Assembly (NCBI GenBank): GCA_009823395.1
Contig: CM020501.1
Location: 28,756,361-28,820,360 of the forward strand
Source of the DNA: Thamnaconus septentrionalis
Taxonomy: Eukaryota; Chordata; Actinopteri; Tetraodontiformes; Monacanthidae
Length of the DNA stretch: 64,000 nucleotides
Direction of reading: 5' to 3'
Shown one piece after another: positions 51,401 through 58,483 of this stretch (position 1 is its first letter; the number at the start of each line of letters is the position of its first letter). A model generated the notes under the pieces. It worked only from the letters and a program-made list of their open reading frames with translations. It was not told where the DNA came from and made no database searches. Made by a program: the position numbers and the translations under genes.

Positions 51401-51789
51401 TCTCCTGGACTTTCAATAAAACTGCCAAACTTTTCCCAGGGATACAGCACTGCCACTGAACGTCCAGTCGTTCAGTCTGAAATAAAAACTGAAAGAGTTA
51501 AGAACGACGAGTGAGTGTTGCTGTTTTACTTTTACTTCGTAGCTTTCGCAGAGCAGGGGAAAAAAAAGCTTATTATCCCACAGGGTGTTTTGAACTCAGC
51601 TCATTTGCTTAATCCGAGTTGATCCACGAGTTTGGCCACCTGCGTTTCCCCCGGCTTTCACCCGTGGGCAGCGGGAGCAGCTGCGGAGGCTTAAGTAATG
51701 GAAAGGAGTGTTCGGACTCACCATGTCGATAGATGACACGGGGCCGATGCTGTTGACATATATGCCCACGTCGATGACCGTTGGTTTCA
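11325..51789 (-). CDS. gabrg3: GABA-A receptor subunit gamma-3, spliced gene (8 exons seen, 5' part missing)
   Basis: The product is a subunit of the pentameric GABA-gated chloride channel of the neuronal plasma membrane (Cys-loop receptor family). Gamma subunits form the benzodiazepine site with alpha and drive synaptic clustering. Eight minus-strand exons join in phase: 51722-51789, 40019-40116, 39474-39605, 36927-37009, 32395-32532, 23325-23477, 14513-14709 and 11325-11606. The joined reading frame has about 382 residues followed by TAG. It shows the Cys-loop ([15 protein letters not shown]), M1, M2 ([16 protein letters not shown]), M3, the gamma-type cysteine motif ([19 protein letters not shown]) and M4 ending YLYL. 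The tail [18 protein letters not shown] matches gamma-3 rather than gamma-2 (which has KMDSYARIFFPTAFCLFN), so the paralogue call is firm. Signal peptide and roughly the first 50-60 mature residues are not in the exons found. Compared with the mammalian gene, one exon is split and the M3-M4 loop is shorter. Confidence 0.93.
12794..12907. repeat. AT-rich palindrome followed by (AT)n
   Basis: Two perfect 19-bp arms (12794-12812 and 12815-12833) with a 2-nt spacer form a hairpin around CTACACATA. They run directly into about 70 nt of alternating AT with one short T-run. Confidence 0.85.
13874..14285. mobile_element. MITE-like nonautonomous DNA transposon, copy 2
   Basis: This is a second copy of the repeat at 1365-1826, in the same orientation, lying in the intron before the last exon. 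The left end is ttaaaggtccagtgtgtaaa. The right end, tattacacaccttagcaacctttaa, reads inverted as a degenerate form of the left end. The copies differ by many substitutions and small indels, so neither is a recent duplication of the other. Confidence 0.75.
14513..14709 (-). CDS. gabrg3: gabrg3 exon with pore helix M2 and helix M3 (197 nt)
   Basis: The exon starts (G)[20 protein letters not shown], covering the chloride-selective pore helix M2. It continues [20 protein letters not shown] (M3) and [25 protein letters not shown]. The acceptor is cctccccccctccag and the donor gtatgt. The exon ends exactly between codons, and the next exon found begins between codons. This phase-0 junction is where gamma-2 genes carry an alternatively spliced 8-residue cassette. 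The loop sequence after M3 is proline and arginine rich and poorly conserved with mammals. Confidence 0.95.
15521..16100 (-). pseudogene. Broken coding remnant of unrecognised protein (possible retrocopy)
   Basis: Reading the minus strand from about 16100, an open frame of protein-like composition runs [18 protein letters not shown], then a stretch with [20 protein letters not shown] and [20 protein letters not shown]. It meets TGA at 15832-15834. The frame offset by one or two bases continues without a break as [20 protein letters not shown], then [11 protein letters not shown], and is cut by TAG at 15737-15739. It reopens as [19 protein letters not shown] to a stop at 15521. One frameshift and one nonsense codon in a run of about 190 lysine/glutamate-rich residues suggest a decayed coding sequence, perhaps a retrocopy, in the gabrg3 intron. 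I do not recognise the parent protein. A short real exon of a nested gene is a less likely alternative. Confidence 0.45.
17333..17662. mobile_element. MITE with perfect 15-bp terminal inverted repeats
   Basis: The left end AGCCCCTTTCCCACT (17333-17347) is exactly inverted at 17648-17662. The 330-bp interior is GC-rich, with GATCGGCTCGG-type repeats and no transposase. Flanks are tat and tta, which may be a degenerate three-base target duplication of the PIF/Harbinger type, but this is not conclusive. Confidence 0.75.
19393..19790. mobile_element. Possible nonautonomous repeat (tgcacgattaatcg type)
   Basis: The start (ggctgcacgattaatcgtga) resembles a common fish repeat whose ends carry a GCACGATTA motif. 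The far side contains gataatcgcaaa in keeping with a degenerate inverted end. The interior has no coding capacity. The assignment rests on remembered similarity only. Confidence 0.35.
20403..20821. mobile_element. TIR DNA transposon remnant, family X copy 1
   Basis: The ends are inverted copies: ACAGAGTCAGCCAAAAATAA at the left, and the right end reads inverted as ACAGAGTCAGCCAAAATAAC. Both are followed by a CACATCAGG box. The minus strand near 20520-20560 translates as NVRHLERFL and a stop, resembling the GGHFEHLL-type C-terminal tail seen in some DNA transposases; this is inference. A partner copy lies inverted at 30087-30367. The 419-bp length means the element is internally deleted. Confidence 0.7.
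22684..22713. repeat. (AGC)10 trinucleotide repeat
   Basis: Ten uninterrupted AGC units lie in an intron. Confidence 0.92.
23325..23477 (-). CDS. gabrg3: gabrg3 exon with first membrane helix M1 (153 nt)
   Basis: It encodes (G)[18 protein letters not shown], then the M1 helix [21 protein letters not shown] and the M1-M2 linker [11 protein letters not shown] plus one base of glycine. Residues [14 protein letters not shown] are near-invariant in GABA-A subunits. The acceptor is gtctcggcag and the donor gtacgt. Only 43 bp upstream of the acceptor, in transcript sense, begins a 60-nt (TA)n tract followed by a long palindrome, which is unusual crowding for a branch-point region. The exon length equals the family standard of 153 nt. 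Confidence 0.95.
23521..23635. repeat. (TA)30 tract with 32-bp perfect palindrome
   Basis: Sixty nucleotides of alternating TA (23521-23580) run into a perfect 32-bp palindrome (23579-23610) centred in ACATATATATATGT with GTGGTGTAC arms. A further AT block ends in another GTACA. The whole block can fold into a long cruciform and lies 43 bp upstream of the M1-exon acceptor. Confidence 0.92.
23800..25055 (-). mobile_element. Tc1/mariner-like transposon, inactive
   Basis: Minus-strand frames encode Tc1-type transposase pieces. From an ATG at 24901 come the helix-turn-helix region with [20 protein letters not shown] and an arginine-rich linker. Then follow [24 protein letters not shown] and [13 protein letters not shown], with the aspartate and glutamate positions of the DDE triad visible. 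Stop codons fall at 24833-24835, after the basic linker near 24542, after HTSK near 24171 and further downstream, so no functional enzyme is made. The ends are inverted: gctcaaa...aatagcagtgt at the left, and the right end reads inverted as gttcaaaataatggcaatgt. These match a fish/amphibian Tc1-like family with a TTCAAAATAATAGCAGTG end. Exact outer ends are uncertain by about 10 bp. Confidence 0.9.
25711..25755 (+). other. Perfect stem-loop, candidate structured RNA
   Basis: Arms at 25717-25730 (CAAGCTCATCTTCG) and 25736-25749 are perfectly complementary across a 5-nt loop. As RNA of the plus strand, six more pairs (three of them G-U) extend the stem to 20 bp over 25711-25755. It is not part of any repeat that I recognise and lies antisense within the gabrg3 intron. 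The loop is shorter than in typical microRNA precursors, so its function is open. Confidence 0.6.
27471..27516 (+). repeat. G-run block with quadruplex potential
   Basis: The plus strand has at least five G-runs of four or more bases within about 45 nt, with short loops, directly after a T-run. The gene's transcript would carry the C-rich complement. Confidence 0.75.
27987..28036. repeat. (TTA)n microsatellite, first tract
   Basis: About sixteen TTA units with one TTG interruption run into CATT repeats. Confidence 0.93.
28036..28170. mobile_element. Interspersed fish repeat fragment (gctggagcctatcccagct type)
   Basis: The fragment carries the box ggtcacgggggtcagctgga, then gcctatcccagct, a ggcagggtgacaccctgga box, and cgccagttcatcgcagggc. 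This arrangement is very common in teleost genomes and is thought to come from a retroelement tail. It sits between two TTA tracts, a usual arrangement for such tails. Confidence 0.6.
28171..28266. repeat. (TTA)n microsatellite, second tract
   Basis: About thirty TTA units with two single-base variants (TAA, TCA) give poly-Asn or poly-Tyr artefact frames. Confidence 0.93.
30087..30367. mobile_element. TIR DNA transposon remnant, family X copy 2 (inverted)
   Basis: Read on the minus strand, this segment aligns with 20403-20821 over cacatcagg/gaaaaacttgcataa, then acaattacaagagg.gctc.aagtg, then the opposite cctgatgtgtg...ttattttggttgactgt end. One outer terminal repeat is lost. Copy 2 is also deleted in the middle relative to copy 1. 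Confidence 0.6.
30468..32124 (-). mobile_element. DIRS-like tyrosine-recombinase retroelement remnant
   Basis: The ends are inverted copies. The left is ggttatgtgagcgattggat then cactccaatatatg (30468-30503); the right (32087-32124), read inverted, is ggttatgt.agcgctatgt then ttgatcactccaatatatg. The minus strand 30506-31048 encodes a gag-like segment including [39 protein letters not shown] and [19 protein letters not shown]. It has the same order of motifs (R-L-N-G-x-A, R-x-L-W/R-L/V-S-Q, G-H/F-T-F-G-x-x-V-D-D) as ORF1 proteins of fish DIRS elements. A frameshift near 31000-31050 links it to an acidic upstream segment. No reverse transcriptase or recombinase remains, so it is a deleted copy of about 1.7 kb. 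Confidence 0.6.
31477..31640. repeat. 105-bp-spaced direct repeat within the DIRS-like remnant
   Basis: The block aatgacacaccg.tt.ttag cccttggctttatac occurs at 31477 and again at 31582, separated by an AT-rich spacer. DIRS elements carry internal direct and complementary repeats, so this may be part of the original architecture. Confidence 0.7.
32395..32532 (-). CDS. gabrg3: gabrg3 exon, loop C region of extracellular domain (138 nt)
   Basis: The exon encodes (Y)[20 protein letters not shown], then [25 protein letters not shown] plus one base. It corresponds to the stretch before and around loop C at the agonist or benzodiazepine interface. The acceptor is ttttttttatcttag and the donor gtagga. 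The length of 138 nt is the family standard, and phases match the flanking exons on both sides. Mammalian gamma-3 has the same [16 protein letters not shown] core, so identity is secure. Confidence 0.95.
32533..36926 (-). other. gabrg3: gabrg3 intron (Cys-loop exon to loop C exon)
   Basis: This 4.4-kb intron is mostly unique sequence. A small ACGATCG palindrome sits near 33010 and a (GT)14 repeat at 36871-36898. I see no coding element or recognisable transposon. Confidence 0.85.
36871..36898. repeat. (GT)14 microsatellite
   Basis: The repeat lies about 28 bp from the donor of the Cys-loop exon, inside the intron. In the transcript it reads as a CA repeat, a type of element known to bind splicing regulators such as hnRNP L. 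Confidence 0.93.
36927..37009 (-). CDS. gabrg3: gabrg3 Cys-loop exon (83 nt)
   Basis: It encodes (R)[19 protein letters not shown] then SCPLVFSS with a final split tyrosine codon. The two cysteines, 13 residues apart, form the disulphide that names the Cys-loop receptor superfamily. The internal FPMD is the invariant tip that contacts the membrane domain during gating. The acceptor is gtctctaccag and the donor gtgaat. The 83-nt length is standard for the family. A (GT)14 tract lies only about 30 bp past the donor, in the adjoining intron. Confidence 0.95.
37010..39473 (-). other. gabrg3: gabrg3 intron (132-nt exon to Cys-loop exon)
   Basis: This 2.5-kb intron holds the nonautonomous element at 38620-39301. 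The rest (37010-38600) shows short open frames only and no gene. Confidence 0.85.
38620..39301. mobile_element. Nonautonomous DNA transposon (gaggtgggaagtaacg type)
   Basis: The left end is agagatggcaaaagtattca and the right end, read inverted, is CAGAGGTGGGAAGTAACGAG. These are typical of an abundant fish family that begins with a GAGGTGGG box and has tandem AAGTAC/TACTT motifs (tacttaagtaaaagtaa). A perfect 10-bp hairpin with a 5-nt loop lies at 38671-38695. There is no coding capacity. Confidence 0.65.
39474..39605 (-). CDS. gabrg3: gabrg3 exon, second half of the usual 221-nt exon (132 nt)
   Basis: The exon encodes (S)[20 protein letters not shown], then [24 protein letters not shown] with the last codon split. 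The acceptor is gaaccgctcag, with only a modest pyrimidine tract, and the donor is gtagga. The WxPDTxFRNSK motif is a core part of the beta-sandwich of Cys-loop receptors. Joining to the 98-nt exon restores [12 protein letters not shown] without a gap, which fixes both boundaries. The residue after LLRI is arginine, where mammalian gamma-2 and gamma-3 have tryptophan (RIWNDG). Confidence 0.93.
39606..40018 (-). other. gabrg3: Extra gabrg3 intron splitting the usual 221-nt exon (413 bp)
   Basis: The donor is AG/gtgacg and the acceptor is cgctcag/C, giving a phase-2 junction within a serine codon of LTLNSNM. The intron contains in-frame stops, so it cannot be read through. A poly-T/A run and short GC-rich stretches are present, and no transposon was recognised. 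Confidence 0.85.
40019..40116 (-). CDS. gabrg3: gabrg3 exon, first half of the usual 221-nt exon (98 nt)
   Basis: It begins [20 protein letters not shown] and continues [12 protein letters not shown] plus two bases of a serine codon. The acceptor is tctcctcccccag and the donor gtgacg. The second F of DIIFAQTW aligns with the phenylalanine that lines the benzodiazepine pocket in gamma-2. The N-S-S sequon keeps the glycosylation site of the family (N-S-T in mammals). Three residues are extra relative to mammalian gamma-3, in a run of AGC-like codons. In mammals this segment is fused with the next one in a single exon; here a 413-nt intron separates them. Confidence 0.92.
42642..42707. repeat. 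(GGAT)n microsatellite
   Basis: About sixteen GGAT units include several GGAC variants at the end. Confidence 0.93.
44782..44846. repeat. (GT)32 microsatellite
   Basis: The tract is an uninterrupted run of about 65 nt, the longest GT tract in the window. Confidence 0.95.
45237..45254. repeat. (CA)9 microsatellite
   Basis: The run is a short CA repeat with a CGCG tail. Confidence 0.9.
45384..45467. repeat. (GA)n microsatellite
   Basis: Two GA tracts of about 20 and 40 nt are separated by GGGAGGGAGG. The whole block is pure purine on the plus strand. Confidence 0.93.
48581..48604. repeat. Perfect 24-bp palindrome
   Basis: Five T, then CACACTGCAGTGTG, then five A: every base pairs with its mirror position about the centre GC of CTGCAG. 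No repeat family was recognised around it. Confidence 0.95.
51722..51789 (-). CDS. gabrg3: gabrg3 exon, start of extracellular domain (68 nt)
   Basis: This exon encodes [19 protein letters not shown] then IDM, a segment near the beginning of the ligand-binding domain that is almost identical in mammalian gamma-3. The acceptor is preceded by a strong pyrimidine tract (ctcttcttcctcttttgcag) and the donor is gtgagt. The exon opens with the last two bases of a valine-type codon (TG), so the missing upstream exon must end in phase 1, as expected for the family. The length of 68 nt is the standard length of this exon in GABA-A subunit genes. It is the most 5' exon I can recognise in the window. Confidence 0.95.
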
Positions 51790-53044
51790 CTGCAAAAGAG
51801 GAAGAAGGAGAAGAAGAAGAAGAATGAGGGACGGCGGGCAGGATGTGGGAGGACTTGCAGCGTGCGAAATGAGCCGCTCTGGTCAGGAATCAGATAAAGA
51901 GCGACCAGGGCGAAACATGACTTTCAAATCTCGACAACTCAACCGGTCCCCTTTCTCCGCCAGTTGTCTCGTTACCACGGCGACAAATGGTGTTTCCTCT
52001 GGGAGCTCGGCTAGTTTTAGATTTTTCTTGCCGGCGACAGTCGACTTGCTTAAAGAGAATAAAAGACAAGAAGACGGACAAATGGATTGATGGTTTTAAC
52101 AGACGCACACTCGAATACGTCCGTGATGCAGCATGTGATTACGTTCACTCAAGAGTCAAAGTTGATGTTCCACTGCATGTCCAGATTTTCATGCCAATGA
52201 AAAAAAACTAAAGATATTGTAAATTTGCTGCATCTGACGAAGTAGCGTCGTGCCTCGGAGAACTTTGGAAAGAAAGCTGGAATGCGCAACCTCGAAAAGA
52301 GATCAGTCACCTTTTGGGAAAACTAAGAAGGCAGCTGCACTTAATCGGTCTGTTGCTTTTAAACACCTCTATACCTCATGATGAGCTTCATTTTTTTCAT
52401 TTTTTTTGGGCTTTAAAGACCGTGCCAAAATCAAACCTGGAATGAGAGGGAGAGATCATGGAAGCATTCTTAGTGTTGCTTGGTGTCTGTTGGCATTCCG
52501 ACGAGACTTTCAGCTGCAGCCCGAAGATCGAGGTATCGAAGAAGAACGACAGCAGAGATTCAGTGTGTTTCGACCCATTTCATGATGGCAAAATCTTATA
52601 TCAACTTCAGTCAACTCGACGAGCAGTAGCTCCACCAAACGAAAGCCTGGAACACACGATCCACTTAGCTAATCCAATCACCAGCGGCCTGAGTGATTTG
52701 TGACCTGCTTCATATCACTTCAGCCGCTCTTTCTGCTCCGCTGACGTGTGCCGTATTGTTCGCCTTCACGGTGGTTGGGCAAGCGCCGCGCCGATACGAG
52801 TAGCAGAAGTGACGTGCAACGCGGGCCGCACATCTGTTGCGCCGCGTCCCGAGGGTGCTGCCGTGGCCCCCGCCGCCGATGCAGAGGTGGAGTTCAGGCG
52901 TGGACTGAAGCCTGCTGGGAGGAACCGGGTCAAACCCCAGCAGCCGGTTCCGCTCCGCCAGCTGGAATCGTGTCGGGAGTTCCACAGAGCTCAGCATCGC
53001 CAAGATAAAATCAAGACCGAGGAAACTGATCTGATCATTGGACG

Positions 53045-53335
53045 ATTCTTAATCCGTGTGTCATTTGTTAATTTGTTTAAAAAAAATAAAATAAAAACAA
53101 AGGCAAAAAATATGAAATAACTTCCACTTCCACGTCAAACACCTTGCCTCAAATCAAAGTACCCAAAATGGACAATCACCCATTATCTGTTTTGTTCCAT
53201 TTCAAATTGAGCACAAAATCAGGAATTGGAAAAACATTTCATTTTGGTTGTCGGAACAAGTAGCTATTTCTTTTTTTTTAGCTTGGATTTTATTTTTAAA
53301 AACAAATGAACAAATGATACACGGATTATTCTTTG
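53045..53335. mobile_element. Inverted repeat with ~59-bp arms, possible MITE
   Basis: The arm at 53045-53103 (attcttaatccgtgtgtcat, then ttgttaatttgttt) is matched inverted by 53277-53335 (inverted: aataatccgtgtatcatttg, then ttcatttgttt). Arms are about 85-90% identical by eye. The spacer of about 173 bp is non-coding. The layout fits a foldback or MITE element, but no family was recognised. Confidence 0.6.
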
Positions 53336-54881
53336 TATAAAATGTTTTTTTTTGTAATTTGTTAGCATTTGGTGACCTTTGCTGTAGCTTCTGATTTGCT
53401 TTCGGTTCCTACCATGCTTAGAGGTTATATCGCCTCCTACTGCTGTGGGGTACGTTTGACAACCTGCATATGAAATCACATGTGAATGTGATGGCACCTC
53501 TGGGTGTCTCTTTAAAGTGAGGCATTAAAAAAAAAAATATCCACACAACCCGACTACAGCATCTGCAGGAAACAACTGCTTAAAGTGGGTAAAAAAAGCA
53601 AACAAACCAAAAGCATTTTCTGCTTCCACCTCGTTCTGGCTACGTGACCAACAAGGTCTCTCGTCCGTGGCCAAGCGGTTCTCAAAGTTCCCCTGACAAC
53701 CGCCTGGCACGCCGGCCGGGAATCCAGCCCGAGTCGAGGCTTAGCGGCAAATCTTTGTCTGCAAGGGTTAAAGTCTGGCACGGGTTGGCGCTGCCAGGGA
53801 CAATGGGTAATTACAACGTACAGTTTTGTTTAGGAGAAGCACAAGAAGCCCTCATTGTTGGTGCGGGGAGGAGGGTTGAGGGGATGCAGGAAACCCCAGG
53901 ACACGAGTCGGAGAGAGGTGGAAAAAGAGAACGTCTGCAGCACCGAAGCGACGCGGTCCGGCTCATCCGTGTGTTCCTGGGATTAACAGAGCCGGAAAAA
54001 CACCTGAAGCAACGGCGGGCGACCGTCCACCCCCTCCCTTTGCCCGCCCCACCTCCTCCTCCTCCTCCTCGTCCTCGTCCTCCTCCTCCTCCTGCTGCGA
54101 GACCTATTTAAAATGCGGGGAGAAGAAAAGCCGAGGACCAACAGAAGTGGAAGAGAGCGCGGCAAGCAGGCCGATCTGCTACAGCTTAGCGGGTCTGCGG
54201 CATTTCGGAAAAGTGGGACAACCTGAAGGGAATTGTCCTTAATTTACACCGCCACCGCCGACACTCCGGATCCTCCTTAAAAAATATGTCCCGCGTCGGC
54301 ATTAGTCAGCACCGCCGCTTTTCTCCACTTTGATTTATTCAGCGGCGCGTTACAGTGGGGGGAGGGGGGAAGGGGTAGGGGCAGGAAGTAACAAAAACAA
54401 AGCGTATCCCACCTAAGGGAGTGGGGGGAGGGGTGGCTGTCTAACGAAAAGCTGAGCCGAACCGGCCGAGATGATGACGATGGCTACCAGAAAAATGAAA
54501 AGAAACCCGCAAATGACATCATCACCTGTTGTGTTGTTGTGTCTCCCTCAGCAGGAAGTCAGCCGGAATGACAGGAATCAATAAAATGCCGCCTCCCCAT
54601 CCTCAGTTACCTCCTGCTGAGGGACCACCGTCCCCCCAGCTCCTGTCAAGACGAGACCCCTGGTCCTCACCCTCCTCCTCCTCCTCACGTAGGTCTCTTG
54701 CTTTTCAGCAAAATGCCGTGACGGACCACATCTGTAGTTACCGCGCCCCTCCATCTCCACCCCATGGGGCCTCGATTAGGGAAGGAAGACCCCCTTTTAT
54801 GCCTGCTTCATCTGGCTGGCATGACAAATGAATTACGCACCGTCAGGCCCTGGCAAACAAGCGCGCACACCCCACACATGA

Positions 54882-54884
<3 letters not shown>

Positions 54885-54918
<34 letters not shown>
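54885..54918. repeat. (AC)17 microsatellite
   Basis: The tract is an uninterrupted AC run followed by GTGGTGACC. Confidence 0.93.
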
Positions 54919-54921
<3 letters not shown>

Positions 54922-55318
54922 GTGACCGTTCAGCTTCCATCTGTTCGCCATCCAAGGAGCCGCGCCTTCCGTCTCGCTTGCAAAATAAACGCGCTGGAAA
55001 ATAATTAATCACATCCCGCTTGGTGGCGGTGGGTTGCAGCTAGCTCCCCTCCCCAGCTAGCTGCTAGCCTCCGCTGACAATGCAGAGTGGTTTAATCAAG
55101 CGGTTTAATCGCCTCCAATTTACAACCCGACGGCCGCCCAGGTCTGATCGCTCTGAGAGTTCGGTCACTGGACGCAAGGATCGCGTCTCGTCACGCACGG
55201 CCTCTCAACCCTGGAGCTCGCAGACACTTGCTGGAGATCAGACGGCCTCAGTTACTACAGAACATAAGGCGGAATGGAAATGGATCCCATTCTGCCTCCA
55301 ACAGGCGATCAAAGAAAG

Positions 55319-55632
55319 TTTGGGGGTGGGCAAACTTTTTGACTGGTGGGCCACAAAGAGGTCTAGAATTTGACAGAGGAGGCCGTAACAGGAGCAGATG
55401 GATGGAGAGTATTGGTGACCCACCTAATTGGAGAAAAAAATATATTATGGGACAAGTAGAAAACATGTGCTTTATTGTCAATTGAGAATGACACTGAAAA
55501 AATGATGAAATATAGCGGTTTTATTTCTTACTTACTATTAATATATTTTTTTTCAAATTTGGCGGGCCAGGTTAAAAACTTTAACGGGCCACATATGACC
55601 CCTGGGCCACAGTTTGCCCATGTCTGGACTAG
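55319..55632. mobile_element. hAT-like nonautonomous element (ggtgggcaaac type)
   Basis: The left end is ggggtgggcaaactttttga and the right end reads inverted as tccagacatgggcaaactgt. Inside are gtgggccacaaagaggtcta, then gaatttgacagagg, and gcgggccaggttaaaa...aacgggccacatatg.cccc. These words are characteristic of vertebrate hAT-Charlie-type nonautonomous families. No transposase is present and no clear 8-bp target duplication was found. Confidence 0.7.
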
Positions 55633-57001
55633 TGGCTGGATGTAGGAGCCATCACTTAAGTATTTAAGTGTGGTTCCTCCGAGCCACCAGGGGGCAGCCA
55701 AACATTGACTTTGGTGGAAGTTGAGTGTTCCCACAAGGTGTTATAAATTGAGCAATTATGTAAACCCAGAAGCAGAAAAGGGAGACAAAAACTGTGCTTT
55801 CATTTAATTTGTTTGGATGATTTACGTTTACTTCAAACCGCAAACCAACAAGAATAGGGTAATCATTTTTTTAATTTAAATTTGACGCACTTTTGGCTCA
55901 GGCACAAGTGCTCTAAACGGCACCGCGGCTGTCAAAGAATGTTTTTTTCGGGACAGTGTCGCATCCTCTTCAACGTTACAGTCCGCGTGCTCTGCACCGA
56001 CATTCGTCAGGAAGCGACTTGTGTACAAACACGAGCCGACAACAGGTATATGTGGGGCGCTGATCGGGGGCGTGGGGTGTGGGTGCGGCGTGAGGGCGAC
56101 TCAGTCTGACCGAAGCGTGTCGACTAGAGCACAACAGCTGGCGGCGAGAAACGGCAAAAGAAAAACGGGGACTCATCATCAGCGTTCAAAGGCTCTTTAA
56201 AAAGCGCCAAGAGTTTGAAATCAAATCGTCGAATCATTTGTCCGACGCCGGTGATAAATGTCAGCGGCTGACTTCACAAAAGGTTCTCCAGATGAAGGTC
56301 GTGCCAATACGGGGGGGTTAAAGACTCTCATCGACGTTGAAAGGCGGCGGCCTGGTTTTATCTCGGGGTGACAAAAGACTGTTTTTTTTTCTTTTTTAAA
56401 AGCGGCAACGTGGCAAACATGAAGAGGTCGCGCGGCCGACGTTGAGTCACCTCGGTGATTCTTACTGTCGGTAGGAAGGAGGGAAAAAATGTGACGCTTT
56501 GAAAGAAAGAAGAAAAGAAAAGACATTAGCCACGCCGTCAGTTCCGTCCTCATTGTTGCAACCCTTGAAATAATCAGTCACAGCTGTTAGAAAAACAGTC
56601 CAAATACAAGAAGAGAAGCAGAAATGCAGCTCTGTGGGACCTTCCAGCATCGACTTGAACCGATACGTGTTTCTGCCGACAAGAGTTGAAGGGAAACTCT
56701 CACACAGACACACAGACACACGCAAGCGAAACAAGCAATTTGAAAAAGCCATCTGACCCGCATCTGCACATTTTCCAGAGCAAACCTCTCCGGGGACGAG
56801 CTGCGTCGCCGGGGAAACTCCTCCACTGCACTCCGTCCCAAAGGCACGGCTAATCATCGTTCTGATGGGGGCGAGCGAAGCGACATCACGTCGAGTTCTA
56901 CGGAGACACGGAGGTTGAAAATAAATAAATAACAGAGGCCGCTTGATCGAGGGCAAAGCTTCGAACCACAGCGGACTGCAAGTTGCGAGTTAAGATGTAG
57001 A

Positions 57002-57050
57002 AGAGAATAGAATAGAATGCCTTTATTTATCCCACATTTGGGAAATTAGC
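57002..57050. mobile_element. Retroelement-tail-like fragment (gaatagaatgcctttattt)
   Basis: The fragment is a tandem GAATA tail followed by tgcctttatttatcccacat and ttgggaaatt. This combination is a frequent fish LINE 3' end. Only the tail is present. Confidence 0.4.
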
Positions 57051-58483
57051 ATAGAAAAAAAAATCATATGAACCAAATGGAAATGAAGAAATAAAAGGAA
57101 AAATCTATAGATTAAGAAATGTTAGTGCATGTGGACAGTTGGATTACTTACAAAGTATCTACATGAGATTGAATATGAATGTTTTTGTTCCTTAATTAAA
57201 TGTAGTGCTGGAGAAAAGGTAGAAAAGCACACCTGATTCAAAATGGAATAATACCAGAGAAACAACCAAAACTTCTGGTTTCAGTGCCGATGGAGCAACA
57301 TGAGGTTGAACTTGAAAGGAACCGTTTCCCTTCGAAATCAAATGGGAATCCCCCACTTTTTCGATTAGTCACTGTGGACGAGTCTCATCCGCAGAGATTT
57401 CAGAAACGCTTTTGCATCGACCTGGAGGAAGCCATTTCCTCAAATGGCTCAAGAGCTGCATCGTTAGGTTACGTTTTTTTATTGTTTGCCTCAAAACCAT
57501 GGTAGCTACTCTCCACGTCTGAGAAGAGAAGAGCGAATTTCTGAAAAAAAAAGTGAGACTTTTTCTGGCGTGACGCTCGTCACACCTGCTCTTGGCTCGA
57601 CTCTATCAGTTAATTGTGTTTCTGGCTCACCTGATGAGGATCAAAGTCCAATTCCGACTCTCTCATTTCTTTTTTTCCCCCACCGCCACCTGGTCCGTTG
57701 ACAGAAGTGGCATTTAGCTGCTAAATGCTGCACTATATAAAAACGCAGGTTCACATACGCCTGTGCAAAAAGTGGTGGCAGCGGTCCCCCCCATTCATCA
57801 GGACAATTGAGCCCTTTCTTTTTGTCGCGTTATCAGGAAGGTATCGATCGCAGAGCAGCGAGTATTTTTCCGTCCAACAGCCGGTGAAACCTCGCATCTG
57901 AATAAACTCAAAGCAAAAGGCAGCAGCTGCTGCTGCTGTGTGTGTTTGTTTGCTCAGCAGATCTTCGGCGGTATAAACAAATACATATTCAAATTAAAGA
58001 GCGCCGCTTCGCCGGGCGACCCCGCGGCGCTAGCGTTATTACGCCTGGGCCCGGTTCATTTTTTCTGGACGAAGATTAAAAAAAAAAAAAAAAATTTTTT
58101 ACTTTTACGAACGCAGAGAGGAAGAAAAACAAACGAGGGTTGTATTCGGCGCCCTCAAATCTCGGTCCGACGGCTCTGCGAATGGCCACCAGGCGATTGT
58201 GGCGCAATGACTCGCGGCTAATGCGAGGCCTCCGTCACACGCTAGCACGTGCGCAATGAGCGGAAATGCTGAATAAATTATCCCGTTCGACATGAGTTAA
58301 CACTTAATGAATAATGAACGGCCTCGCGACAAGTTCTTCTCTCCGAGTCCGTGGGCTAATGAGCGCCGTGTCATCCAGCGTGGCCCATCGATTACGTTTT
58401 AATTGGCCAAACTGGAGGCAGGTGCGGCACGAGAAGCGCGAGAAACGGAGACTCCGAGACCACCGGACTCAATCGGCAAGTGG

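Larger units (their letters stand above)
40117..51721 (-). other. gabrg3: gabrg3 intron (68-nt exon to 98-nt exon), 11.6 kb
   Basis: This is the largest closed intron in the window. It contains (GGAT)n, (GT)n, (CA)n and (GA)n repeats, a GC-rich block with the longest open frame in the window (43614-44258), and a 24-bp perfect palindrome (48581-48604). I see no transposase, no RNA gene and no supported exon. Confidence 0.85.
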
